Assembly: GCF_000971475.1 (NCBI RefSeq)
Contig: NZ_DF967528.1
Coordinates: 124,001 to 188,000 of the forward strand
Direction of reading: 5' to 3'
From: Sulfuricella sp. T08
Lineage (GTDB): Bacteria; Pseudomonadota; Gammaproteobacteria; Burkholderiales; Sulfuricellaceae
Length of the DNA: 64,000 nucleotides
This document shows, one piece after another, positions 1 to 8,511 of the stretch; position 1 is the first letter of the stretch; each line of letters begins with the position of its first letter. A program made the translations under genes and the position numbers. The notes beneath the pieces were generated by a model. That model saw nothing but the letters and a program-made list of their open reading frames with translations, was not told the origin of the DNA and ran no database searches.

Positions 1-206
1 GTTTTTGGGTAGATTACGGCGCGGAAATAGCGCAACGGTGTGATCGGACTACATTAGTTCGTGCAATCTCCGTACCCAGTTGAAGGCGCAGGATGTTCAT
101 CCGTTGCCGCAGGACAAACGCACCATGTGGGAGAAGCGCCGCACTGTCACTCGTCGGTGCGTAACAAACACTGACTTTCCTCTCTCTTCAAGGAGGGCAT
201 TAGAAA

Positions 207-1289
207 ATGGCGCTCCTGCAAATCGAGAACGTCACCCGCCGCTACGGCGCACTCGCCGCGGTGGAGGATGTCAGTTTCAGCGTCGAGGCGGGCGAGTTCT
301 TTACCCTGCTCGGCCCTTCCGGCTGCGGAAAGACCACCCTGCTGCGCATGATCGCGGGTTTCGAGGCGCCTGATGCAGGCCGTATCCTGCTCGACGGCAT
401 CGACCTGGCCGGCACACCCGCGGAGAGACGGCCGGTGCATACCGTATTTCAGAGCTACGCCCTGTTTCCTCACATGACAGTAGCTGAGAACATTGCCTTT
501 CGCCTGAAAATGGCCGGCAAGGAGCCGCAGACCGTCAAGGTTGGGGTCAAGGAAGCGCTGGCAGAAGTGCACCTGGAGGATAAAGCAGACTGCTTCCCCC
601 ACGAACTTTCCGGCGGGCAGAAGCAGCGCGTTGCTCTGGCGCGCGGCTTGGTCAACCGGCCCAGGCTGCTCTTGCTGGACGAGCCACTTGGCGCACTCGA
701 TGCCAAGCTGCGCCAGGAAATGCAAATCGAGCTGATCAAGCTGCAAAAGAACGTCGGCGTGACCTTCGTGTTCGTCACCCATGCCCAACAGGAAGCGCTG
801 GCGCTATCGCACCGCATTGCAGTAATGCGCGAGGGCCACATCGAGCAGATGGCTGAACCGGCGAAGCTCTACAGCTTTCCCCACAACCGCTTCGTCGCCG
901 ACTTCATCGGCCATATCAACCTGTTCGAGGTGATTGTGAAGGAGGCAACTACCGGCCATCTGCGCCTCACCGCGTCGGGCCTCGGCGAAATCATCGCGCC
1001 ACCGCCGGATGGCGTCAAGGCCGGTGAATCGGGCTGGTTCGCCATTCGTCCGGAGCAGGTGTGCATCGGTCAGCGCCACGATGTAGAGCTGAAAAACCGC
1101 TTTACCGGCACAGTGTGTGACTACCTGTATATCGGCGATGTGACCACTTACAAGGTGGAACTGGAAAACGGCACCCTGATCGAGGCGTTGATGGCGAATT
1201 CCGAGCCGGGACGGGCGAGGTTCTTCGAGGTTGGCGACGAGGTAACGGTGGCTTGGCGCCACGATGCGGGGCATTTTCTTGATGAATGA
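207..1289 (+). CDS. potA: Spermidine/putrescine ABC transporter ATP-binding protein
   Basis: Cytoplasmic ATPase that powers a polyamine-type importer. Walker A GPSGCGKT lies at residues 36-43, the ABC signature LSGGQ at 134-138 and Walker B ending in DEP near 158-160. The last 120 residues form the TOBE-type regulatory domain usual for PotA/PotG. At 360 aa it matches the family length. The ATG is preceded by AAGGAGG at 190-196, a strong ribosome site with about 10 nt spacing. The permeases and binding protein follow on the same strand, giving a complete ABCD importer. Bases 1-206 upstream show no recognisable gene. Polyamine substrate is inferred from family and gene order; a related opine or amine substrate cannot be excluded. 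Confidence 0.93.
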   Translation: MALLQIENVTRRYGALAAVEDVSFSVEAGEFFTLLGPSGCGKTTLLRMIAGFEAPDAGRILLDGIDLAGTPAERRPVHTVFQSYALFPHMTVAENIAFRLKMAGKEPQTVKVGVKEALAEVHLEDKADCFPHELSGGQKQRVALARGLVNRPRLLLLDEPLGALDAKLRQEMQIELIKLQKNVGVTFVFVTHAQQEALALSHRIAVMREGHIEQMAEPAKLYSFPHNRFVADFIGHINLFEVIVKEATTGHLRLTASGLGEIIAPPPDGVKAGESGWFAIRPEQVCIGQRHDVELKNRFTGTVCDYLYIGDVTTYKVELENGTLIEALMANSEPGRARFFEVGDEVTVAWRHDAGHFLDE

Positions 1290-1330
1290 TTGGTCAAAAG
1301 CGGTGAAAGGTTTTAACGGAGCTTGCCAAA

Positions 1331-2209
1331 ATGGATAAGGGAGTTCGTTTGCTGAAATGGCTGACCGGCGGGCCGCCCTTCCTGTTCCTGCTGGCGTTCT
1401 TCGTCGCTCCCAGCCTGATCATGATCGTGGCGTCGTTCCGATTTCCCGGCGAATACGGCGGTCTGGCGCCGCTGATTGCAGACGGCAAGGCCAACCTGAC
1501 GCTGGAAACCTACCGGTTCTTTTTCAGCGACTTCATCTACACCCAGGTCTTCATCAAGTCCTTCGTCATGGCGCTGGCCACTACCCTGATCTGCCTGATC
1601 ATGGCCTACCCGGTGGCGCTGCTGATCGCGCGCAGCAGCAAGAAATTCCGCGACCTGATGGTGCTGCTGGTGGTGCTGCCCTTCGCCAGCAATTTCCTCA
1701 TCCGCGTCTATGCCTGGATGATCATCCTCGGGCCGCAGGCAGCCTTCTCGCGCATGATCAACGGCGCACTCGGCCTATTCGGCTTCGAGCCGGTGGCGCT
1801 GCTGTTTTCGCCGTTCGCGGTGCTGGTCGGCATGGTTTACGTTCACTTGCCATTCATGGTGCTGCCGCTTTACACCAACCTGGAGAAGCACGACCCGGTA
1901 TTGCTCGACGCCGCCCAGGATCTCGGCGCCAATGCCTGGCAGCGCTTCTGGCGGGTGACCTGGCCGCTCTCCCTGCCCGGGGTTTACTCTGGTGCGGCGC
2001 TGGTGTTCATCCCGGTGCTCGGCATGTTCGCCATTCCCGACATCCTCGGCGGCACCGGCGACATCCTGATCGGCAACCTGATCAAGGATCAGCTCCTCGG
2101 TACCCGCGACTGGCCGTTCGGCAGCACTCTGTCGATCATGCTCACGCTGGTGGTGCTGGCCTGCGCCGGACTGGCGATGTGGGTTTCGCGCAGGAGGAGC
2201 TATGCGTAA
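1331..2209 (+). CDS. potB: Polyamine ABC transporter permease PotB
   Basis: First inner-membrane permease of the polyamine importer, 292 aa with about six hydrophobic segments. The EAA-type coupling loop that contacts the ATPase is visible as DAAQDLGANAWQRFWRV in the second half. The gene begins 41 bp after potA and its end overlaps potC by 8 bp, so translation is probably coupled. Length and the N-terminal FLLAFFVAPSLIMI membrane segment are typical of PotB/PotH. Function is assigned by family and context. Confidence 0.92.
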   Translation: MDKGVRLLKWLTGGPPFLFLLAFFVAPSLIMIVASFRFPGEYGGLAPLIADGKANLTLETYRFFFSDFIYTQVFIKSFVMALATTLICLIMAYPVALLIARSSKKFRDLMVLLVVLPFASNFLIRVYAWMIILGPQAAFSRMINGALGLFGFEPVALLFSPFAVLVGMVYVHLPFMVLPLYTNLEKHDPVLLDAAQDLGANAWQRFWRVTWPLSLPGVYSGAALVFIPVLGMFAIPDILGGTGDILIGNLIKDQLLGTRDWPFGSTLSIMLTLVVLACAGLAMWVSRRRSYA

Positions 2210-2975
2210 CAAGTGGCTGTGGGTAGCCTCGGTGTTCGTCTACGCCTTCCTCTACCTGCCGCTGGTGATCGTGATCGCGTATTCCTTCAACGATTCCCGC
2301 CTCAACGCCGAGTGGGTCGGCTTTACCCTGCACTGGTATCAGGTGTTGCTCAACGACGAACAGATGCTGCGCGCCGCGCTCAATTCGCTGCTAATCGCCT
2401 GCACTGCCAGCGGCATTGCCACCGTGCTCGGCACCATGGCCGGCATCGCCATTCACCGCTACAAGCTGAAGCTGCTGCCGGTGCTGGTGATCACTCCTGT
2501 GGCGATGCCGGAGATCCTGCTCGGCGTTTCCCTGCTGCTGTTCTTCATCCAGGTGCTGAATCTGACTCTGGGGATGCTATCGGTGCTGATCGCCCACATC
2601 ACCTTCTGCATCGGCTTCGTCGCCATCATCGTGCGCGCCCGCTTGGCCGGCATGGACGAAAGCATCTTCGAGGCGGCGCGCGACCTCGGCGCCACACCCT
2701 GGCAGACCTTCCGCCTGGTGACCCTGCCGCTAATCCTGCCGGGCGTCATCGCCGGCGCGTTGATGGCTTTCACCCTGTCAATCGACGATTTCGTTATCAC
2801 CTTCTTCACCGCCGGCGTCGGCGTCGCCACCCTGCCGCTGCAAATCTACTCGATGATCAAGATCGCCGTCACCCCCGAAGTCAACGCCGTCTCGACGCTG
2901 CTGATGATGCTCACGCTGGGGATGATCGTGATCGCCTCGCGCATCTCGCCGGAAGCGATCAAGGGGAATGCATGA
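2202..2975 (+). CDS. potC: Polyamine ABC transporter permease PotC
   Basis: Second inner-membrane permease, 257 aa. The N-terminal segment VFVYAFLYLPLVIVIAYSFN is characteristic of PotC/PotI, and the EAA loop reads EAARDLGATPWQTFRLV. It overlaps potB upstream by 8 bp, and its TGA stop overlaps the potD start in an ATGA junction (2972-2975). It should form a heterodimeric channel with PotB. Confidence 0.92.
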   Translation: MRNKWLWVASVFVYAFLYLPLVIVIAYSFNDSRLNAEWVGFTLHWYQVLLNDEQMLRAALNSLLIACTASGIATVLGTMAGIAIHRYKLKLLPVLVITPVAMPEILLGVSLLLFFIQVLNLTLGMLSVLIAHITFCIGFVAIIVRARLAGMDESIFEAARDLGATPWQTFRLVTLPLILPGVIAGALMAFTLSIDDFVITFFTAGVGVATLPLQIYSMIKIAVTPEVNAVSTLLMMLTLGMIVIASRISPEAIKGNA

Positions 2976-4111
2976 ACACCTTTCTCACCGCGAAGGACAC
3001 AAAGGTTCACAAAGGAAACCCGGGATTTGTGTTTTTCCTTCGCGCCCTTTGCGTCCTTTGCGGTAAATCGTTTTTAGTCTTCTGGTTTTCCCAAGCCGCG
3101 CTAGCCGCCGACGTCCTCCACCTTTACAACTGGAACAATTACATCTCGGCGCAGACCATGGAGCGCTTCGAAGCCGAGTGCAATTGCAAAGTCGTGCAAG
3201 ACTACTACTCCGACAATGAGGAAATGCTCGCCAAGCTGGCGGCGGGGGCGAGCGGCTATGACATCCTCGTCCCCACCGGCAACGCGGTGGACGCGCTGAT
3301 CCGCCAAGGTGCACTGCGGCCGATCGACAAGACGCAACTGCCCAACTTCAGGAACCTCAACCCGGCCTACCTTAACACCGCGTTCGACCCGGGCAACCGC
3401 TATTCCGTACCCTACGCCTACACCCTCACGCTGATCGGCTACAACACGGAAAAAATGAAGGCGCTCGGCATCCCCGCCGATACCTGGGCAGCGATCTTCG
3501 AACCACGCTATCTTGTGAAAATGAAAGGCCGGGTGACGGTGCTGGATTCGCAGCGCGAACTGATGGCCGCAGCGCTGAAATACCTCGGCTACTCCGCCAA
3601 CGACACCGACGAAGCCAAATGGCGTCAGGCACGCGATCTGATTATCCGCGCCAAGCCATACTGGGCAGCGTTCAACGCCTCCAGCTACATCAAGGAGTTG
3701 ACCATCGGCAACATCTGGCTCGCCCACGGCTACTCCAGTGACATGTTCCAGGCCGTGCAGGACGCGAAAAAGGCCGGACGCCCCTTTACCATCGGCTATT
3801 CAGCCCCGAAGGAAGGCGCTGTCCTGTCGCTCGACAGCATGGTGCTGCATAAGAGCGGCCCCCGACCCGATCTTGCCCACCGCTTCATCAACTTCATGCT
3901 CGACGGCAAAAACTCCGCCGAACTCACCAACCTGATTGGCTCCGGCAACCCCAATCTCGACGCCATGCCCTTTATCAAGCCGGAGATTGTTGCCAACACC
4001 GCGATCTTTCCAGACCGTGAACGGCTGGCGAAGCTGGAAATGTTAAAAGACCTCGACCGCAATAAACGCCGCGTTCTGTCGAGGATGTGGACGGAGATCA
4101 AGCTGAGGTAG
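2972..4111 (+). CDS. potD: Periplasmic polyamine-binding protein PotD/PotF type
   Basis: Solute receptor of the importer, exported by a signal peptide ending near QAALA-ADVL. The mature part starts with the family hallmark LHLYNWNNYIS and has the usual solute-binding motifs (YDILVPTGNAV, VPYAYTLTLIGYN). Length is 379 aa. The ATG overlaps the potC stop, which fixes the start better than the longer open frame reaching back through potC. Residues 6-31, including much of the hydrophobic signal core, are encoded by an imperfect palindromic intergenic repeat (2987-3064), so the signal peptide is unusually long. Export should still work because a hydrophobic stretch remains, but the repeat origin is odd. 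Confidence 0.9.
   Translation: MNTFLTAKDTKVHKGNPGFVFFLRALCVLCGKSFLVFWFSQAALAADVLHLYNWNNYISAQTMERFEAECNCKVVQDYYSDNEEMLAKLAAGASGYDILVPTGNAVDALIRQGALRPIDKTQLPNFRNLNPAYLNTAFDPGNRYSVPYAYTLTLIGYNTEKMKALGIPADTWAAIFEPRYLVKMKGRVTVLDSQRELMAAALKYLGYSANDTDEAKWRQARDLIIRAKPYWAAFNASSYIKELTIGNIWLAHGYSSDMFQAVQDAKKAGRPFTIGYSAPKEGAVLSLDSMVLHKSGPRPDLAHRFINFMLDGKNSAELTNLIGSGNPNLDAMPFIKPEIVANTAIFPDRERLAKLEMLKDLDRNKRRVLSRMWTEIKLR
2987..3064. repeat. Palindromic intergenic-type repeat inside potD signal sequence
   Basis: Imperfect inverted repeat. The left arm is 2987-3015, beginning ACCGCGAAGGACACAAAGG. The right arm is 3037-3064, ending GCGTCCTTTGCGGT. The arms pair over about 28 bp with a few mismatches and a 21-bp centre. 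The same design, with GCAGAGGACGC arms, recurs upstream of rimO (19644-19720). The family is normally intergenic; here it is read in frame. Confidence 0.75.
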
Positions 4112-4338
4112 GAAGCCTATTTGCGCGCCACGCAACAAATCCCAAATAAAAAAGGGTACCCGCTGACTGAGTGACCCCCAACGGAACCCAGAAATGTACT
4201 TGATTCAGGCTTAACGCTTTACAGTCAAAGATTTTCAGTGGGGATGAGATTCAGGATCTGTTGGAATCAGGGAAGCGCCTAGTCGAATTACTGTTGTAGA
4301 GCTTTGCTCTCTATTTCTTGCCGCACTGCCTTACGCGC

Positions 4339-4734
4339 TCATACCCATGAACCGTTGTTCAGTAGTATCCACGATGTGCTATCGCCTTCCAGGTACACAC
4401 CGATAATCAAGTTCAGTATCGAGATGAATATGCTGGCAAAGAAGGCAGTCCAAAACCCAGAAATCGTAAAGCCACGAACAACGGCTGAAACTAGCAGTAG
4501 CATCATGGCGTTGATGACCAGCAGGAAGAATCCCAGCGTCAGCAAGGTAAACGGCAGGGTAATAATGATCAACAACGGTCTGATGATTGCATTAACAAAG
4601 CCCAGCAACAGGGCTGAAATGATCAGCGAGGAGGAATCTTCAAACTGGATGCCCTTGAACACGTAACTTGCCACCCAAAGCGAAAGGGACGTGATGCTCC
4701 AGTGGATTAAGAACGGCATCAGATTGTGGAGCAT
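4339..4734 (-). CDS. Phage holin family-like small membrane protein
   Basis: Small integral membrane protein of 131 aa with about four hydrophobic helices (SLSLWVASYVF, LIISALLLGFVNAIIRPLLIII, FTLLTLGFFLLVINAMMLLLV, FFASIFISILNLIIGVYL). The central LGFVNAIIRPLL and LGFFLLVINAMM patterns match the YvlD/phage_holin_4_2 family of chromosomal membrane proteins. These are widespread and mostly of unknown role; most are not real phage holins. It stands alone between potD and the HU gene. Bases 4112-4338 upstream of its stop hold no gene that I can see. Confidence 0.75.
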   Translation of the reverse strand: MLHNLMPFLIHWSITSLSLWVASYVFKGIQFEDSSSLIISALLLGFVNAIIRPLLIIITLPFTLLTLGFFLLVINAMMLLLVSAVVRGFTISGFWTAFFASIFISILNLIIGVYLEGDSTSWILLNNGSWV

Positions 4735-4799
4735 ATACAGCTTTCGAGGCTAACAGCAGTAGTTTATGTGCAGGATGGCTATCTTGCGAGGGTGATTAA

Positions 4800-4825
4800 G
4801 ACGGGTGGTTTGTTGTCCACCCGTC
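4800..4825 (-). terminator. Hairpin terminator of the HU gene
   Basis: Perfect 9-bp stem GACGGGTGG (4800-4808) with CCACCCGTC (4817-4825) and an 8-nt loop, starting 7 bp beyond the HU stop codon. The downstream tract on the minus strand is only moderately T-rich. Confidence 0.6.
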
Positions 4826-4831
4826 CTGGTG

Positions 4832-5119
4832 CTACTTCTTGGAAGAAGCGGCAACAGCATCTTTCATTTTGCTGCCGACTTTGAATTTCACAACTCTCTT
4901 GGCAGGAATCTTTAGTTCCTTACCCGTAGCTGGATTGCGGCCTACACGGGCGGCGCGTTCCTCGACAGCGAATGTGCCGAAGCCAATCATCTGGACACTG
5001 TTGCCGCTAGTCAGTGAGTTTTGGATCACTGCCATAAAGGCATTAAACATTTCTTCTGTTTGTGATTTTGGGTGCTGAGTCATTTTAGATACAGCATCGA
5101 TCAATTCGCCTTTGTTCAT
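4832..5119 (-). CDS. HU family DNA-binding protein
   Basis: Nucleoid-associated dimeric DNA-bending protein of 95 aa. The N-terminal MNKGELIDAVSKMT helix, the GFGTFAVEERAAR turn and the DNA-contacting beta arm RVGRNPATGKELKIPA are all present. The C-terminal VVKFKVGSKMKDAVAASSKK is also typical. IHF is less likely because the residues after the RNP turn follow HU. It appears monocistronic, with a hairpin terminator just downstream. Confidence 0.93.
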   Translation of the reverse strand: MNKGELIDAVSKMTQHPKSQTEEMFNAFMAVIQNSLTSGNSVQMIGFGTFAVEERAARVGRNPATGKELKIPAKRVVKFKVGSKMKDAVAASSKK

Positions 5120-5275
5120 TTTATGGACACCCTGGAGTTAACGGTGAATACATTGTAAGGGTATAAGACCAGCACGCCAATAGAGCTAAACGATGCTTCT
5201 CAATTGTTCTGATAACCCTGATTAAATCAAGGGCTGCGCTTTGTGTTGGGAAAGGGGAATATCGCTTCCCGACCT

Positions 5276-5493
5276 ATTGTGTTGAAAAACTCAAAATTCC
5301 AGATCCCCCAAATTTCTGCCGAAAACCAATCTGATTGGGAATCCCATTCAATCAACGTTAATGGATCGGTTTGGGTGCCCTTGGTTAAGCTGGTGAACAA
5401 TTTCCGTAGCCCCCCGCATCCGCGACTGACGGGCGCTCCAGAAGACGCTATAATTTTTCTTGCGCCATCAAAAAAATAGTTTTTCAACACAAT
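5276..5493. repeat. MITE-like element with 16-bp terminal inverted repeats
   Basis: ATTGTGTTGAAAAACT at 5276-5291 is exactly inverted at 5478-5493, framing 218 bp. Ends containing GTTGAAAAACT are common at the tips of several transposon families (from memory). No transposase is encoded inside, so this could be a MITE or an internally deleted insertion sequence. I see no clear target duplication. The rest of the 5120-5679 gap has short open frames without coding character. Confidence 0.5.
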
Positions 5494-5679
5494 CGACCCC
5501 TTGCTGCCATTGGCGCTGGCGAACATCCAATGACTGCCCTGCGGCCCAGTGCGGACCGATGCTGGCATCGTTGAGCTTCGCGGTCAGAAGCACTGCCTCG
5601 AAAGTTCTTTGCCCACGAGGCTGATTACCTGCCCGCTCCCTAGACGAAATGGAGTAGCCCCACCTCACTTCTGAGTTAA

Positions 5680-6117
5680 TTACTCAGTTTTACGCTTCGC
5701 AGGAAAATCCTTCAGGCAGCAACGTCCGGATGGATTGCTCGTCTCGCACGAGCAAATCCCAAGTTTCGTTTGCGTCACGACAAAGTTCCTGATTCCTGGA
5801 TCGTTCAGCGCATCCGCTTTGGTCACACCGAAGCAATAACAGACGAGTGCATCATCGGAGGCTTCCTTCACGCCTACCCGAGTTCGTAGTTGTGACTTCA
5901 GGATTATGGTGCCGTCGTCCCCGAAATAAACGACATCGCACGCCGGATCTTCACAGAAAAAATAACGTCCTGTCTTGCCGACCCACTTCCATGCATCTCG
6001 GATGTGATGAGCGACCGTTCTGGCCGAGACTTCGGAATACTCCTTCCCATTGGCCGGGCAGCGGTGTTTCTTGGGGTGCGATGTGTCGCAGTCGGTGGAT
6101 GAACAGCAATCGGCCAT
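5680..6117 (-). CDS. CopZ-type zinc/[2Fe-2S] metal-binding protein of the mer locus
   Basis: Cysteine-rich 145-aa protein with no membrane segment. The N-terminus has clustered cysteines (CCSSTDC, then HRCPANG) and a CEDPACDVVYF motif. The C-terminal third has CYCFGVT and GICSCETSNPSGRCC, which resemble the zinc plus [2Fe-2S] domain found fused to CopZ in Archaeoglobus and standing alone in many mer operons. Here it follows merT-merP in the same direction after a 78-bp gap. It probably binds or delivers a soft metal in the cytoplasm; the exact role is not established. It lacks the HMA domain of true CopZ. Confidence 0.65.
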   Translation of the reverse strand: MADCCSSTDCDTSHPKKHRCPANGKEYSEVSARTVAHHIRDAWKWVGKTGRYFFCEDPACDVVYFGDDGTIILKSQLRTRVGVKEASDDALVCYCFGVTKADALNDPGIRNFVVTQTKLGICSCETSNPSGRCCLKDFPAKRKTE

Positions 6118-6195
6118 GGCGAGTTACCTTGAGGTTGGGTGGATGTAGAAGAACATTCAGTTTACCGAGCGCCCGATGCGCATCGGCTGTCCGCC

Positions 6196-6474
6196 TTACT
6201 TCACGAGTTGGGACGGGTAACCGGCATCAGTTGTCGCCTGGATGAGCGCCTGCGAATTCGTTCTGGCATCGTCGAAGGTGACAGTGGCAGCGCGCTTCTC
6301 GAGACTCACGTCGGCTTTGAGCACGCCATCAACCATGGTCAGCGCCTTCTTTACCGTGATCGGACAGGCGGCGCAACTCATGCCGGGCACCGCGATAGTG
6401 ACGATCTTCGTTGTCGCCCAGACCGGACTGGCGAAGATAGCTAATAGTGCGAACAATGCGAGCAGTTTTTTCAT
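6196..6474 (-). CDS. merP: Periplasmic mercuric ion binding protein MerP
   Basis: Periplasmic Hg(II) scavenger of 91 aa that hands mercury to MerT. The signal peptide MKKLLALFALLAIFASPVWA is followed by an HMA fold with the metal site GMSCAACP (CxxC). The ATG at 6474 was chosen because it opens a standard signal peptide; the open frame extends further upstream only through the merT coding region. It is the second gene after the mer promoter, 13 bp after merT. Confidence 0.92.
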   Translation of the reverse strand: MKKLLALFALLAIFASPVWATTKIVTIAVPGMSCAACPITVKKALTMVDGVLKADVSLEKRAATVTFDDARTNSQALIQATTDAGYPSQLVK

Positions 6475-6487
6475 GAGAAACTCCTGG

Positions 6488-6838
6488 TTAGTAGAAAAAC
6501 GGCATGACGTAGGGAAACCCGAGCGCGACCAGTACCAGCGCGGCCACGACCCAGAACAAAAGTTTGTAGGTGGTTTTGACATCGGGCATGGCACAGACTT
6601 CACCCGGCGCGCATAACGTGGCCGGATACCAGATGCGGCGGCCAGCGAGAAAAATGGCGAGCAACGCAGCGCCGATAAAGATTGGGCGATACGGCTCGAG
6701 CACTGTGAGGTTGGAAATCCATGCCCCGGAAAAACCGAGGGTGATCAGCACCAGCGGCCCGAGACAGCAGGTGGAAGCGAGAATGGCGGAAAGCCCGCCG
6801 ACGATGAGGGCGCTACGGCCATTGTTGGGTTCAGTCAT
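6488..6838 (-). CDS. merT: Mercuric transport protein MerT
   Basis: Inner-membrane Hg(II) importer of 116 aa with three hydrophobic helices. The first helix has the paired cysteines ASTCCLGP, and the cytoplasmic loop has a second pair in [11 protein letters not shown], as required for relay of Hg from MerP inward. It is the first gene after the divergent mer operator at 6875-6905. Import normally feeds the MerA reductase, but none is encoded in this window. Confidence 0.93.
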   Translation of the reverse strand: MTEPNNGRSALIVGGLSAILASTCCLGPLVLITLGFSGAWISNLTVLEPYRPIFIGAALLAIFLAGRRIWYPATLCAPGEVCAMPDVKTTYKLLFWVVAALVLVALGFPYVMPFFY

Positions 6839-6874
6839 GCATCTTTCCTTTCTGGTTTTCCAGCAGAGGGTATA

Positions 6875-6905
6875 AACTTACATCCGTACTTGAGTACGGA
6901 GTCAA
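6875..6905 (-). promoter_or_regulatory. MerR operator and merT promoter
   Basis: On the minus strand, -35 TTGACT (6900-6905) and -10 TAAGTT (6875-6880) are separated by 19 bp, the overlong spacer typical of MerR-controlled promoters. The spacer holds the dyad TCCGTAC-TTGA-GTACGGA (6883-6900). MerR is divergent, and the site also lies just upstream of the merR start, so it should repress its own gene. Confidence 0.88.
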
Positions 6906-6910
6906 GCACC

Positions 6911-7321
6911 ATGAAAGGACAGCCGAAAGGCGCCACGATTGGCGGATTAGCGGTCGCGGCTGGCGTTAATGTCGAGACCGTCCGCTTCTATCAGCGCAAG
7001 GGCTTGATGCGCGAACCTGAGAGGGGCTATGGCAGCATCCGCCGCTATGGCGAGGCTGACTTGGCACGCCTGCGGTTCATCAGATCCGCGCAGCGGTTGG
7101 GCTTCAGTCTGGATGAAATCGGCGAGTTACTGAAACTAGAGGATGGCACGCGCTGCGATGAGGCGCGCACGCTCGCCGAGCGCAAGCTTGTCGATGTGCG
7201 ACAGAAGCTTATTGATCTTCAACGCATCGAATTGTCATTAACGCAACTGATCGACCACTGCGTGGCAAGCGGTGGCGAGGTCGCCTGTCCGATGATCGCT
7301 TCATTGCAGGAAGCGACTTAG
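6911..7321 (+). CDS. merR: Mercury-responsive transcriptional regulator MerR
   Basis: Dimeric DNA-distorting regulator of 136 aa. The N-terminal winged helix reads [24 protein letters not shown]. The three Hg-ligating cysteines fall at residues 82 (GTRC), 117 (DHC) and 126 (VACP), the positions known for Tn501 MerR, so mercury is the expected inducer and lead or copper is not. The ATG at 6911 is preferred over an in-frame TTG at 6890, which lies inside the operator. It is divergent from merT-merP. Confidence 0.93.
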   Translation: MKGQPKGATIGGLAVAAGVNVETVRFYQRKGLMREPERGYGSIRRYGEADLARLRFIRSAQRLGFSLDEIGELLKLEDGTRCDEARTLAERKLVDVRQKLIDLQRIELSLTQLIDHCVASGGEVACPMIASLQEAT

Positions 7322-7759
7322 CAGACTCGCTGGAACTCTTTGGGGTTTCTCTGCCACCGTCGGCGAAGGTCGAGTTCCTGAGTCCGGGACCAATTTTCCG
7401 TGCGTCGGCAATGGAGTTCGCTCCAGACGGTCAGCGGGGCAATTTTTCCACCCCGCCAGCGGCAGTTCCTGGCACACTGCGGGAATTGTCCCCTACGAAG
7501 ACCAACGACTTCTCGCGAACCGATCGGGGACATCCGGCAAGTTACACAATCAATTCCAGATGGTGAAAGACGACATCCTGGGCGAATTGGGAAAGTCCCT
7601 TTTTTATTACCGACATTTAATCCAATTTGAAGTAGCCAGGCATCACCAACAAACGTTATCTCATTCTGCGTCAATAAAAACTCTTGCTTGTCGACACCCA
7701 TTCGACTATTCATAAATAGTCGGCGCACTGATTTTTACTACTAACCGGAGAATTTCGTC
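7322..7759. other. Non-coding gap after merR
   Basis: This 438-bp stretch has open frames on both strands but none with a ribosome site or recognisable domain. Its text resembles the degenerate repeat-like filler seen in intergenic regions of related genomes (impression from memory). I see no RNA gene or clear terminator. Confidence 0.4.
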
Positions 7760-8464
7760 ATGTCAGAATCCACCAGCAAAACCAGTCCCTTCGTCATTGC
7801 CGCATCCATCGCGGTGATCATCGCCAGCATCGTGGGAGTCGGCGCCATGACTGGCCTGCTGCCTGGCCGCAGCGCCAAAACCGAAGCACCGCCCGTGGCA
7901 AGTGCACCTGCCGAAACTGACAAGACCTCCGGCGACGCCACAACGCCTCCCCAACCAGCCATGACGGCGCAAGCTGATACGGCAGACAAGGCCAGCAAAC
8001 CGGCACCAGATGAAAAACCCGCAGCAAAGCCGAAGTCGGCCGCCAAGCCGACGCACAAGGCAGCCACAGAAAAACCCATCGCCAAGGCGGTGGTTGCCGA
8101 GGAAAGTTCTAGAAAAGCACAGACACCGGTGTGCGACAACTGCGGCGTCATTACCGCCATCCGCACTGTCGAGCAGGCTGGCGAAGGCAGCGGGCTGGGA
8201 GCGATTGCAGGCGGCGTGGTGGGTGGACTGCTGGGACACCAGGTCGGCGGGGGCACTGGCAAGGATATCGCCACCATCGCCGGCGCAGTCGGCGGCGGTT
8301 ATGCCGGCCACCAGATCGAGAAGAAGGTCAAAACCACCAAGCATTACGAAATCGCCGTACGCATGGATGATGGCAGCCACCGCACCATGGTTCAGGAAAC
8401 CGAACCGGCGTTCGCCATCGGTGAAAAGGTGAAGATCGTCGACGGCACACTGGTCCGCAACTAG
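7760..8464 (+). CDS. Glycine zipper 2TM domain protein
   Basis: Membrane-anchored 234-aa protein. A single N-terminal helix (FVIAASIAVIIASIVGVGAM) is followed by an Ala/Pro/Lys-rich linker of about 95 residues. Then comes the glycine zipper LGAIAGGVVGGLLGHQVGGGTGKDIATIAGAVGGGYAGHQIE, typical of SlyB/Rickettsia 17-kDa-like proteins, and a C-terminal beta domain (YEIAVRMDDGSHRTMVQE). A GGAG ribosome site precedes the ATG. These proteins sit in the envelope and are often stress-induced. The specific role is unknown; it lies 47 bp upstream of the copper ATPase. Confidence 0.8.
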   Translation: MSESTSKTSPFVIAASIAVIIASIVGVGAMTGLLPGRSAKTEAPPVASAPAETDKTSGDATTPPQPAMTAQADTADKASKPAPDEKPAAKPKSAAKPTHKAATEKPIAKAVVAEESSRKAQTPVCDNCGVITAIRTVEQAGEGSGLGAIAGGVVGGLLGHQVGGGTGKDIATIAGAVGGGYAGHQIEKKVKTTKHYEIAVRMDDGSHRTMVQETEPAFAIGEKVKIVDGTLVRN

Positions 8465-8482
8465 CCCCCCAGGGAGGTGGAA

Positions 8483-8510
8483 TCAATTGGATGATGTAGA
8501 ATCCAATTGA
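8483..8510. promoter_or_regulatory. Perfect inverted repeat abutting copA start
   Basis: TCAATTGGAT (8483-8492) and ATCCAATTGA (8501-8510) form a perfect 10-bp dyad with an 8-nt centre, ending one base before the copA ATG at 8512. It may be an operator, or an mRNA hairpin covering the ribosome site; no good Shine-Dalgarno is visible elsewhere. It does not look like the CueR consensus. Confidence 0.5.
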
Positions 8511-8511
8511 T

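Noticed and set aside
2213-2971. N-terminal extension of PotD by about 250 residues
   Set aside because: It is a frame-shifted reading of potC. The ATGA junction and signal peptide place the start at 2972.
4339-4734. Prophage remnant suggested by a holin-like protein
   Set aside because: The family is mostly chromosomal and no other phage gene is adjacent.
5227-5668. Two minus-strand open frames of 113 and 66 codons
   Set aside because: They run through the inverted-repeat element and its flank, lack ribosome sites and show no domain.
7318-7728. A 136-codon minus-strand open frame after merR
   Set aside because: No ribosome site and a composition rich in Arg, Trp and Cys typical of non-coding repeats; it also overlaps the merR stop.
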